Both the position numbers and the translations under genes were made by a program. Of a DNA stretch of 64,000 bases, positions 1 through 9,976 are shown in pieces; the first letter of the stretch is position 1; every line of letters begins with the position of its first letter. The notes under the pieces are model-generated. The model was not told the origin of the DNA, made no database searches, and saw nothing but the letters and a program-made list of their open reading frames with translations. The DNA is from Adiantum capillus-veneris (taxonomy: Eukaryota > Streptophyta > Polypodiopsida > Polypodiales > Pteridaceae): NCBI GenBank assembly GCA_014529385.2, contig CM043942.1:32050469-32114468 (forward strand), in the 5' to 3' direction.

Positions 1-2207
1 CCTCCCCCTTTTATTATAGTATAGACTAGTATGTGACCTGCGCGTTGCTGTGGCTAAGAGGAAAAAAGGCCCAACTCTGATTGCCTCCCCTCTAAGGTGA
101 GAATTTTTAAAAACATTACATATGCATCCTTGAGGTAGTCACAATTATATCCATGCTTCATAATAAAATAAAATGATCCTCTTAAGCTCTAATAAGGTTT
201 TCCATTTGTCATTCTAGTCGCATATTAAGAAGAAGAATGGAAGAGATAACATCTAGAAACTCTCAAAAGATAACCATATCAACTGAATCCCTGGACGAAG
301 AAGAGAAGCATTAACAAATGTCTTAAGTAGAAGAATGGAAGAGATAACATCTAGAAACTCTCAAAGACAACCATATCAACTGATTCCTCCGGATGAAGAA
401 GAGAAGCATTAACAAATGTCTTCATGCTAAACAAACGCACTCAGCATAAATATTGGCCCAAAGAATTTCCAAAAATGCTATTTTCAACAGCCCCTAACTA
501 ACCATCCCATCATTGATTTGTTTACCCCCCTCATTGTCTTGCATGATGCGAATACTCAAGTAGGCAATTGTATTTGGAGAGAAGCCCTATCCTCCCATTC
601 ACTAAAAATATCTTAGGGCTTCCTTTCTTTTTTCCAACATATCCTATAATCAATGTAGCCTAAAAGTGTCATGCACATCAGAAGTCTGTCAAAAACTCAT
701 TGTGCTTTCAAAAGTGCGCTACACTTGGCATGCACGTTGGACATGATACCTCTTCTCCTAAATAACAATCTCATCATGGACATGTTTGCCCACATCAAGG
801 CCTTGCATGTTGTCACACCCTTCAAAACAGAAGCGTATGTGATCACCTTTGAAGAGAAGCTCAAGTTCCACAATCACTTGGAAAATAGCCTTGAGCTTCC
901 CGGTCTTGCCCTTGTTGGGCATATCTTGCTATCAATGTAGTTCAAGAGATAGAATTCTACATTAAAAGCATAAAAAATTGAGCTTTAAAAAGTATATACC
1001 ACTTTCCAAACGACAACCTAAGCTAGTATGTGATCCACGCATTTGGATGTTCCTCAATTTGCATCAACCTGTAGCTTACTTCTCGAAGCATGACTCCTTT
1101 TGAAGTGACCCCTGTCTTGGTATAGCAAGTAAAACACTGCTTTTTTTTCTCAAAAGATACATAAACACATTAACATCAACTTCTTGCATGTTGCTACATG
1201 CGCAAGCAAAGGTAATTGTGATAGCAGAAGATCTTGGACATCAAGATTGTCAAAATTGCTTTCAAAAGTGCCTCAGATTTGTCATACATGTTGGAAAAAT
1301 CAATGCTAAGCACAATCACTAACAATAATTTAGATTTTATTTGCCCATGTTAGATTCTTGCTTCTTTATCCCGCTCTTGTTGGACATACGTTTTTAGACA
1401 TTTCATTCCAAGAGATGAAATTGTGGATGGGAAGCACATCAACGATTTTGTGCTTTCAATAGTGGACCACACTCACATAAAACTGGATTAAAGAATTACC
1501 CTTGGTAATAATCTCACCATGCATATGTTCACCTAGGATGCACGCATAGGAGCCCTCACTTTTCATCAATTTATAGTTTGATTACCCTCGACATATAGTC
1601 CAAGAAACATGCAGTTAGAAGTTAATGCGAGTAAAGCAGTCGAAGACACTTTGCACTTCACTTTCACAAATATCAGCATGTATCTACTACCTTTGTATAA
1701 ACAAAGCAATTCTAAACACGACGTTTTCTTTCAAGAGACCTAAATTAACAACCTCATGATGAATTTATTTTCCCATGTCAACTTCTTACACAATGTAACA
1801 TGCCTTTAAGCTGCCAACCAAAAAGGCGGAGCCAATCATGCCTCCCAATGCCTGAATATGGGCCCTCGTTGTCAACCTACAGTTGCTTGTCATCAACAAC
1901 ACTCATCCCCCTCATTGTGAACCTCCAAATGCAGATCCTCGCCACTGATGGTGCCTCGCATGAGCATGCTAAGGACTTTCGTTGGCCGTCATTATAGAGG
2001 GAAGTCTTCGTAATATTGCATAGTGATCCGTTGAATGCATAGTTTTCCCAACGGATAACTACGTCTTGCGTGACCACAATTTAAATTCTTAGGTTTTCTT
2101 ACTAAAGTTATTTAAAATGTAGATCTAACTTTGTTCATGGGATACACTAAACCTAGGTTTTTTTGAACCGACACTCTCGTGGACTCCGCAAAGAGCTACT
2201 CACAGCT
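1..2207. other. AT-rich intergenic DNA, no supported gene
   Basis: Both strands carry only short, composition-driven open frames without recognisable domains. The only structure I can point to is a direct tandem duplication near the left edge (listed separately). It reads as old, unannotatable plant intergenic sequence. Confidence 0.6.
231..422. repeat. Tandem duplication, unit about 98 bp (two copies)
   Basis: The block starting AGAAGAATGGAAGAGATAAC at 231 recurs at 329 with only a few substitutions and small indels. Both copies end in a stretch reading ACAAATGTCTT. A simple local duplication with no coding content. Confidence 0.9.
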
Positions 2208-2419
2208 AGTGTTCGGGAAAAATGTGTCTCAACTTAATATCGTGCCATTCTCAAATTTTAAAATGCCGGTTGAAAGCAAGGGGAAAAGGATAAATTCCGC
2301 CCCAAAATAGAGAATAACAATGCAAAATCCTGAAAAATAACCTCAATTTCTAAAATTTACCGTTCGCAATCAAGGAAAGGAATTTTGTATGTTTCAAAAA
2401 ATGATTTTTACCCAACACT
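2208..2419. mobile_element. Candidate MITE, 212 bp, with terminal inverted repeats
   Basis: The left end AGTGTTCGGGAAAAAT and the reverse complement of the right end (AGTGTTGGGTAAAAAT) match at 14 of 16 positions. The trinucleotide GCT flanks both sides (2205-2207 and 2420-2422), consistent with a 3 bp target duplication. The interior has no reading frame of note. A 61 bp hairpin at 45036-45096 carries nearly the same end sequence, which supports a family. The superfamily is uncertain. Confidence 0.5.
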
Positions 2420-2464
2420 GCTCGGAGCTCTCAAATTCGCAAGCGCTCCAATCCAGTCTCACTG

Positions 2465-2466
<2 letters not shown>

Positions 2467-2538
<72 letters not shown>
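2467..2538. repeat. (CT)n microsatellite
   Basis: An uninterrupted CT dinucleotide run of about 70 bases. The long Arg-Glu or Ser-Leu frames that cross it are artefacts of the repeat. Confidence 0.97.
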
Positions 2539-2542
<4 letters not shown>

Positions 2543-2771
2543 GGTAGACACACACGCGCACACACAGGTTGTGCGCATTGCACATGGCTAATGTCATGAG
2601 GTGAGTCGTCTCTCTCTCTCCCAAGTGCCGAGTCATGCATCTCTCTCTCACGAGCCAACCAACCTCGTGTACTTGTATGTCTCCCTCTCACACACACATA
2701 GCCTGCTACGACTCAGCTTAGGAGTCAACGTGCTACTGCATACTCGCATACTGAACTCTACTAAACTCTAG

Positions 2772-2783
2772 TCTCTCTCCCCC

Positions 2784-2862
<79 letters not shown>
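2772..2862. repeat. Compound (CT)n(CA)n microsatellite
   Basis: A short (CT)n tract switches directly into a (CA)n tract of about 60 bases. The Cys-Val frame on the minus strand is a repeat artefact. Confidence 0.95.
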
Positions 2863-2865
<3 letters not shown>

Positions 2866-3171
2866 TCACTGTAGTCTATTATGATAAAAAAATTGGTGCC
2901 TTCAAGGCAACGAAAAGGTACATGGGTACGTGCAACATTTTGGCAGGCGAGACAATCCAGTAGTAGCGAGGAAAAGGCTGGCGGACCTATAGTTTGTGTA
3001 GGGCTCAACACGTGGACGTTGTCTTTGGCCTTGAAATTTTAAGCAACATTATAAAGAGTATAGATGACACTTAAAGAGCATTGGTGATTTCACAAAATCT
3101 AATTTTCAATGCTTGCAAAAAGTACATTGAGGTGCTTCATTACATTATCAAGGAAGGGCTCTCAGTGGGGA

Positions 3172-3650
3172 ATATCAACACTACTGATGTGCAAACACAA
3201 AAAAATCGTCTTTGCTTTCAGACAGGTTGCAAGGTTTGGACTTTGAACCCCTCAACACTACTGATGTGCAAACATAAGAAAATCTTGCAAAAAAGTCTTT
3301 GCCTTTAGACAAGTTGCAAGGTTTGGACATTGACCCCCTTTTTGGGTTGATCATGGCTTGCAAGGCTTGGCATTTCCCTACTGCACAAGCTCGCATCACT
3401 CCCAGGAAAAAAAATGCTACCATATTTAGGTAGGGATATGTATGAATATTCTCAATGAGAGTTTTTTTAAGTCCATGCATTATACATACACAGTACACTC
3501 ATCACTCTAGGACTAGCTTACCCCTATACTAGCAAAGTAAAAGATGCAACTTGTTTTATACACTCTTCCAATTATCGCACATCTTCAAGCATTGTATGTG
3601 CAATTTTGCAACCCTAATCCCAAAAAGATTAGAGGGACATATTGGGTCCA
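3172..3650. repeat. Tandem 78 bp duplication and start of segmental-duplicate block A
   Basis: A unit containing CAACACTACTGATGTGCAAA occurs at about 3176 and again at about 3256. From about 3227 to 3650 the sequence is nearly identical to 45781-46180, where only one copy of the short unit is present. Block A resumes at about 5244. No gene is supported here. Confidence 0.85.
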
Positions 3651-3689
3651 AACACCATTTCATTAATTAATTAATCAGTCAGATTTGGT

Positions 3690-4005
3690 TTCGCCCTAAC
3701 ATTTTGGGTCCTCCCTGGTTCACGCGTAGCGACGTGCTCACACTTCATAGACCACGCCCGCCCATCCGTGTCCATGGCGACCACGGCCGTGAGCCATGCT
3801 CCCTTTGCCCTGAAGGCGCTCAACCATGCTCCCTCTTTGAGCACCGCTCTCAGCCATGCTCCCTCTGCCATGGCCTTGGCGCCTTCGAAGCTACTACAGC
3901 CCTGGTCGGAGCTTTCACACACCAAACCAGTGCAGTCCGTCCCCCAGAGGCTGCGCAGCCCACCATCCGAAGCTTTGCCGAAACAACCTGCAGGAGAAGA
4001 GACGG

Positions 4006-4072
<67 letters not shown>

Positions 4073-4260
4073 CAGAGCCCACAGGGCTCAACTCCCTTGC
4101 ATTGTGACAGAGCCCCGTCCAGCTGTGGTCTGGCTCAACTGCACGCCCCGACTGAAAAAAAATCGCTACTCTAATGAAGGCCCTGCGGACACGCGGCATC
4201 TCTCTCTCTCTCTCTCTCTCTCTTCCTTTTGCTTCAGCTTTTGAAGGGTATCTCATGAGA
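3690..4260. repeat. Low-complexity segment with short CATGCTCCCT repeats and (GA)n
   Basis: The decamer CATGCTCCCT recurs three times between about 3797 and 3863. A (GA)n run occupies about 4012-4071 and a shorter (CT)n run lies at about 4201-4222. Overlapping open frames exist in several phases on both strands, which is expected from the composition. I do not support any as a gene. Confidence 0.7.
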
Positions 4261-4367
4261 TACCCTCTAGTTTGTCCTGCTTACAAAATTGTGGCAACAT
4301 ACTCCCAACAAACACTACATATGCAAGGTTTTTTTTTTTTTTTGTGTTGCAAAAGTCACAATTGTGA

Positions 4368-4841
4368 GTGGATAGATCGGAGGTAGTTGCTCGACCGGTA
4401 GACCAAAGAGGGCTCGGCATTCTTAACCGTATATCTCATGCTGAGGCCCTTTGTGCCAAATTTATGGTCTCATTGGCTAAACAGGACCAAGCTTGGGCTA
4501 TCATGACCAAGGAAATGCTTGATGTAGCAAAACTGGGATCAAAAGGGGGAAAGTGGAAGGGGGTTGTGATGCACGACAAACTTCTCGCCCCGAAGTGGTC
4601 TTATCTTAGATCTGGTGGACTCTCATGGGAGCTGATAAGGAAGTGCAAAAGTGCTGTTGAGGCTTTGGAATGGGGGGAAGTAACCAGATACTTTAAGAAC
4701 TCCATATTGCACTCGTCCCCTTGGCTCTCTAAAATATTGGGGCCGCCGCAAAGCCCTTACTGGATAGAAATGGCCAGGAAGGTAAATAATACGGGGCTCG
4801 TTCGACTAGAGCAATTCTGGGATGGCAACAGGAAGTGCTGA
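4368..4841 (+). pseudogene. LINE (L1-type) ORF2 fragment, region after the RT core
   Basis: The frame includes RGLGILNRISHAEALCAKF followed by a Trp-containing stretch. It resembles the conserved segment just after the reverse-transcriptase core in plant L1-type non-LTR elements (G-G-L-G, then N-x-A-L-L-A-K, then W). Only about 150 codons remain. The catalytic RT blocks are absent to the left and the frame ends at a TGA. The matching downstream zinc-binding region lies immediately to the right but in inverted orientation (4901-5239), so the element was broken and rearranged. Assignment rests on visual similarity to the family. Confidence 0.55.
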
Positions 4842-4900
4842 AAAATTGCTGACTCTTTAGCCATCCAATTTCAACTGGATGGCTTTGAGATCTTGCTAGT

Positions 4901-5239
4901 CTATAGGGTGATTAAAGAGCTTGATAAGGTGGTGATGCCAATTTGTGAATCCAACTGTGAATGGGATGCTTGGAGATGGCTTGGGAGTAGCCTCTTTTGG
5001 AAACCACACTCTAAAGGCACTATTCTGCACCTCGAGCAACGATCAAATCCGATGACTCTTTCTTCTATCTTTACGCCCGTCGTCGACAGAGCACCCCACA
5101 TCACTTTCCACATAAATATCTTCATATACTGAGGCCATCTTGGCTTCCAAATGTTCTCCATGACTCCCTCCCACCGTTTTTCCGTCGAGTGTCTCTTCCA
5201 TAATTTGTTGAGGGGGCTACACCAATTAGCCTCGTGCAT
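4901..5239 (-). pseudogene. LINE zinc-binding (zf-RVT-like) fragment, inverted
   Basis: On the minus strand the frame contains a Trp-Lys-x-Arg-x-Pro start, then KIFMWKVMWGALST and, about 20 residues on, a CSRC pair. This is the pattern of the zinc-binding domain that follows RT in plant L1-type LINEs (IWK...P.KI..F.W....G.L.T...L....D..C..C). It faces away from the LINE fragment at 4368-4841, although in an intact element the two lie on the same strand. No other recognisable parts of ORF2 are nearby. Confidence 0.55.
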
Positions 5240-5243
5240 TAAT

Positions 5244-6868
5244 GCAAGGTTCTTTAAGTGGCCCTACCATGCATGCTTAAATAAAGTTAATGTAATAAAT
5301 GTTATGAAAGATAAGGGTGTTGACCAAAGTGCTCAAGATTTATTTTTTGATGAGTTTAGCAAAAGGCTATCATACCATAAGAAAGATAGCTAAAGGGCCC
5401 TTGCACGTTTAGAATTGACACGTTTTCCTAATCCAATCATCCCACACGAAGCTCGCGGCAATTCCCGGCCTTCCAAATTGTGACATTATAATACAACAAC
5501 CACTCATAATTGTGAGTTTTGCGAAAAAATAAAATAAAATTTGACACGTTTTGGCATACCCTTGATTGTGGAATAGCCTGCTTCACAATTTTGATTGAAG
5601 TGATTGTTGCAAAAGTTGAAAAAGAGCTTCTTAGTGGAAGGAGGATTTTCCTTCGGTATCCAAAGTATGTACTATTACCAAACCTTTTTGATGTGCCTTA
5701 AAAGCATAATTTAAGCATAGTATAGCACTCATAGTGATTTGTGTCACAACATAAATATGTGAATGAGAGTTAAAGCAAAATATATGTGTAGTCGTCCTTG
5801 TGGAGATGCTAGGATGGTACAGAGGAAGACCATTTTTTACCACCCTATATCCTATTCCACTTGCTTCTTGTTAGTCGTCCTCGTGGAGATGCTAGGATGG
5901 TATAGAGGAAGACCATTTTTTACTACCCTATATCCTATTCCACTTGCTTCTTGTTAGCTTTTAGTAGTCGCTTTTAGACAGGTGTTGGTAAGCTTATATC
6001 CCATATGTGATGCTCCATTCAAAGCCTTGATGCCTAGTGTTAAGCTTTTAGAGATTGAATCTACCTTGCATCTTTGTTTTCCCCTTGGCATTGTCAGTCA
6101 ATCAGATCAAGAGATACCCTATTGACCTTTTTTATCCGCGATCTTCCGAGAACACTCTATTTTATTAATTTTCTTGCAATCAACACCCTAATCTTGTGTA
6201 TATCAATGCACTCATCAACATTTACAGCTAGCCCAAGTGACACATGAGCACCTATAAATTATATCTTCAATTCCGCATTGTGAAGCTCCACACATTCATA
6301 GATGCATCTTGAGTTTCAATCATTGTAGTAGGTTTGTGCTACCATTTAAGCCTAACCAAATATCCTTATAAGAGATTTAGCAACATCCTTGAATGGATCC
6401 TTTTTAATGTTGTAATCACACCCCCTTGACATTATTTATTCTAGTTATGCCCCGAGTCTTGAACTATTTTTAGTTGACACATAACTGGTATTCGCTATAA
6501 AATTTCATAGTTGGACTTCTTGGTGCCAAAACCTGATATTCCATTAATCGACACCACCAATGAAAAAATAAAAATGTAATCAAAGACTTCCAAGGTAGAG
6601 TCAACTTCTAAAACCTTAACAATAGGCATCAAGGCTTGCAAGGGAGCATCATTACAGATATAGGCTCATCCACATGTGCCTCAAGAGGATTATAAAAAAT
6701 AAGCTAGTGTAAGAGGATATAGGTTGGTCAATATGCCGTCCTAGCATCTCCACAAACACAGCTACATGAACCTTTTGATCTACCTCTCATTCCTCGCGAT
6801 GAGATAATGCACCTCAATGTGCTTTCTGCATGTAAGGCTCGGTTTTGTAACTGCCAATGTGCTTTGAA
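5244..6868. repeat. Segmental-duplicate block A (matches 46194-47976)
   Basis: Apart from about 200 extra bases in the second copy near 46230-46412 and scattered substitutions, this stretch is collinear with 46194-47976 and visibly almost identical. It contains a local repeat of a unit beginning TCGTCCTCGTGGAGATGCTA (at about 5792 and 5873). There are no reading frames I would defend. Confidence 0.9.
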
Positions 6869-6872
6869 CCAG

Positions 6873-7483
6873 TCCTCAGTTTAATCTGGTGCCTAATATC
6901 AACTCGGATAACTGGTGCATGCCCGCCTCTGGTTATGTCCGATGGTTGCATGTGCTCCAAGGCCATCACCTCGACGTCAAAACCCTTCTGTAGGTGTGTT
7001 GGAGTAGGTCATGAGTCCCTCAACAGACCCATGCTGCCACATGAACTTTTGGCTGCACTGCAGCCCCTCCATCACACTCTTCTCACTCCATCACAGCGTG
7101 CATTGCACTTCCTCCACATCCCCTTCCCAGTCCAGTTACCTGCAACAACGAACACTAGCCTATCGTCGCACACAGCTTAGCTTCAACTTTAGGAGAAGAT
7201 GATGCCACGATATCTAGTCCCTTTGTTAGGATTTTAGCCCGCTTGCAAGATTGCATGGATCCATGGAGTAGCTATATGCCATACTGACTGCAGTTGATTG
7301 GCATCAAACTAGACCATTGTATATCTTAGAGCAACTGTTGCTTCTAATCTCTTGCTGATCCGATCATACACAAACCATGTGCCAATAGCAAAGTTCAATC
7401 ATCAACTTGGAGGTATCAAGTCTAGGGCCATGGGCTATCATTCGCAATATGTGAGAAGGATGAGCAACAATAGCAAGGCTAGC

Positions 7484-7543
<60 letters not shown>

Positions 7544-7669
7544 GGTACAGAAGTAGACAAGGACAAAGATCTTCCGCGACTGCTACAATGCTTTTTTGGA
7601 CAACCTCAATGATGATGATGATTTTAGACTAGCGTTTTCCGTTTTAGTTTTAATTTTTCATTTTAATTT
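6873..7669. repeat. Left flank of the CACTA insertion (matches 51270-52107)
   Basis: Collinear with 51270-52107 and ending in the same TTTTCATTTTAATT stretch, where the CACTA element interrupts it. A (CT)n microsatellite lies at about 7483-7541, and its counterpart is at 51905-51957. The long Ser-Leu frame crossing it is an artefact. Confidence 0.9.
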
Positions 7670-7940
7670 CACTACAAGAGGTAGTGTGCTGTTGTGACGT
7701 TGTTAGCGACGGAAATACGTTGGGGTTTTATAATCCCCGGCGTCGCTAAGACCGTTGCTAACAGCGTCGATACGATAACGTCGCTATAAGCCTCACTATA
7801 ATAATCGCTATATGCATCGCTATATAGCGATGTCTATAGTGACGATTATAGCGATGTTTGCAGGCCATCTATAGCGATGTTTATAGCGACGCTGCAGAGC
7901 CTTATATAGCGACGATCATAGCGATGCCCGATAGGAAAAT
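7670..7940. repeat. CACTA left terminal and subterminal repeats
   Basis: After the 14 bp terminal repeat, variants of TATAGCGACG/TATAGCGATG occur in both orientations at roughly 10-30 bp spacing up to about 7925. In En/Spm elements, arrays like this are the binding sites of the TnpA protein. Here the array is seen directly and the binding role is inferred from the family. Confidence 0.85.
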
Positions 7941-8285
7941 TTTTTGGTGGCAGGGCATTCAACTCATCAACCATATTGAATGTTTCATTAATTGATTCAC
8001 CTTTGAAAAAAAGTGCAAAGGTAGATATAGACCCAAAATAGTCACCCACAAGACAATATAACCATTAACTCCATCATCCATAGTGCGTATTGTTTGCAAA
8101 ATAAAGATACAAAACTGAGAAGCGTGAATTGATGAAAGTAAATCAATGAAATTTGTACACATCATAGGCAAAATCACTTGATTGTTGTTAAACTTTGCAA
8201 ATGTAATAGTTACAACACCATTGTCATTATCGAAAAAATATACATGGTTTTCAAAAAGACATATAAAAGTCGTCTCATGATACAT
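7846..8285 (-). pseudogene. Unrecognised broken reading frame at the CACTA left end
   Basis: Two overlapping minus-strand frames (7959-8285 and 7846-8049) look like one protein split by a frameshift near 8040, because the residues before and after are less repetitive than background. The first includes a run of hydrophobic and aromatic residues and an FDNDNG sequence, and the second runs into the subterminal repeats. I recognise no domain. It may be a 3' exon of a CACTA gene or a captured fragment. Confidence 0.25.
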
Positions 8286-8339
8286 AAGCTATGACAAAAA
8301 GAAACTAATGCTATCTAGCTACGGCTAGAGTGATGTCGT

Positions 8340-9632
8340 CTAATCAGACATCTCATCGCGTCCAAGCGGCGTATCTGTCGGATTTTGCAAAAAAAAAAAA
8401 ACAATAAGATAGCTTTTTGTAAGTATGAACATATAGCGACGTTTATAAAACAATACAACAAATAGAAAAGAGTAAACCCTAATACTAACTATACCGCCAC
8501 GAGAACTCAGAATGTCCATCAGGGCGTTTAAGCCCTTCCTACCTACGTACTCGCGCTCGTATGGTGTGGGATCACGTTCTGTCATCAACCACTGTCAAAA
8601 CATACAAAGAATCTATTATGTTAGAATTTAAAAACCCATAAACCCTAAACTATCAAACATAAAAAGCAATGCGAAAACACTTACAAAATCGGCCTCAAAT
8701 GATACCCACCCGCCGCTCCCCAAGTGGTGCGAGCTCCCTACCTCTACTCGCGCTCTGGCTGCCTCCTTTTGTTGCTTCCACTTGTCAGGATTCTCGTGCG
8801 CTGCTTTCTTTCCATTCTTCCAATCTTCTTTGGCCAGCTTGATTGCTTTTTGCACTTTGGAACGCTTGTGCTTGCAGTATTCACGCATTCGAACCTTTAT
8901 CAGGTCTTCATTGAAACGCTCATCCCGTGTTGGAACGGGGAACTCGTCATGAAGCATGCTGATGACTCTGTCTTTTAAATCACTCGGTACTTCACTCCAT
9001 GTGTTTAGTATGTAGTGTCTAAACACCTGAGAGCAAAGACCGCGCATGCGCGAAATCACCTTCTTGCCTTCATCATCCAAGATGATGCTGCTGCTGAAGT
9101 CGACGGAGTAAGGCAGGCCCTCTCGTCGCTGACGCGTGAATCTCGGTGTCCCGATAGGGGTCTCTAGCGGCGTGTCGACGGGGGTATGGACGTCAGGTGT
9201 CACCACTAGAGTCTGGGCCCCAAAGCGAGGAGTGTCCACTGGAGTCACTCCTGGAGGAGTAGCTAGTGGTGTGTAGCCGCTAGGAACGGCTATCAGCCGC
9301 GCAAAACCTAGTGTCGATGGCGATGCCGTGGCTGGTGTCAGGGCGAGCAAAGAAGGGGAGGGTAAAGATTCTCGTTGAACACGAGGTGGTGTCGAAGCAT
9401 CGACGGCGGCATCCCCACAACAACCGCCACTGCCACCACTAGAGCGCCGGTGCCTAGGCAAGTGTGAAGATCATCTCGTCGACACTGAAGCTTCGCAGCA
9501 CGCTGAATGCTCCGAAACAGAGGAAGATGCGGCTGGAGTAGGAACGTGTGATTGTGCGCCAGAGCGATGACGCTCCACGTACCATTGTCTCTGCTGGGGT
9601 GACAAAGAAGAAAGAAACTCGTCATTATCCAT
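8340..9632 (-). pseudogene. CACTA TnpA-like transposase (Ptta/En/Spm type), one nonsense codon
   Basis: Translation from the ATG at 9632 gives a start rich in Gln, Arg and Ser, then a Pro/Thr-rich linker with repeated TPxxTP, then a conserved block with WSEVPSDLKDRVI and a Lys/Arg-rich helix. That block matches the plant transposase family (Ptta/En/Spm) of CACTA TnpA proteins, which bind subterminal repeats. Plausible GT-AG signals give exon 1 8685-9632 and exon 2 8495-8591, with a short last exon ending at the TAG at 8340-8342. An in-frame TGA near 9471 (CGA to TGA would explain it) interrupts exon 1. The gene lies on the same strand as the TnpD remnant, as expected. An upstream (GA)n tract sits at 9701-9768. 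Confidence 0.7.
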
Positions 9633-9695
9633 ACCTGCATTAAACGCACGAACATTTAAACTTAATATTGAATGAACGGAGTAGAAAACATGGAC

Positions 9696-9700
<5 letters not shown>

Positions 9701-9768
<68 letters not shown>
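9701..9768. repeat. (GA)n microsatellite upstream of the TnpA-like gene
   Basis: A pure GA run of about 66 bases followed by a GGA triplet repeat, about 70 bases upstream of the TnpA-like start. It would lie in the 5' leader or first intron. The long Ser-Leu translation there is not a protein feature. Confidence 0.9.
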
Positions 9769-9772
<4 letters not shown>

Positions 9773-9976
9773 GAGGAGGAGGGATTCCTGTGTAGAGAGT
9801 TTTCGTTGAATGAGGGTGAATTTGTAAAAGCACTGCGCTCCGGTTGCGATGGAGACTAAAGCTGCAATTGCGAAGGAAGTCCGTATCTGCTCATAGATGT
9901 TGCTTGCCCCACCACTAAATCTAGTTGATCGGGTGAAAGAGACGCTAAGAAGCACTAGTAGTCTATCGTGCTTGTC

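Noticed and set aside
671-940. 89-codon plus-strand frame
   Set aside because: No domain, no splice or codon evidence, and it lies in AT-rich DNA where such frames are expected.
2394-3011. Long open frames of Arg-Glu, Ser-Leu or Cys-Val repeats on the minus strand
   Set aside because: They are translations of CT and CA microsatellites with no flanking coding signal. The same holds at 3.7-4.2, 7.4, 9.7, 31.4 and 50.7-51.3 kb.
3704-4244. Plus-strand proteins of about 157 residues across the (GA)n region
   Set aside because: Three overlapping frames are open simultaneously, an effect of composition. They contain tandem CATGCTCCCT words and no domain.
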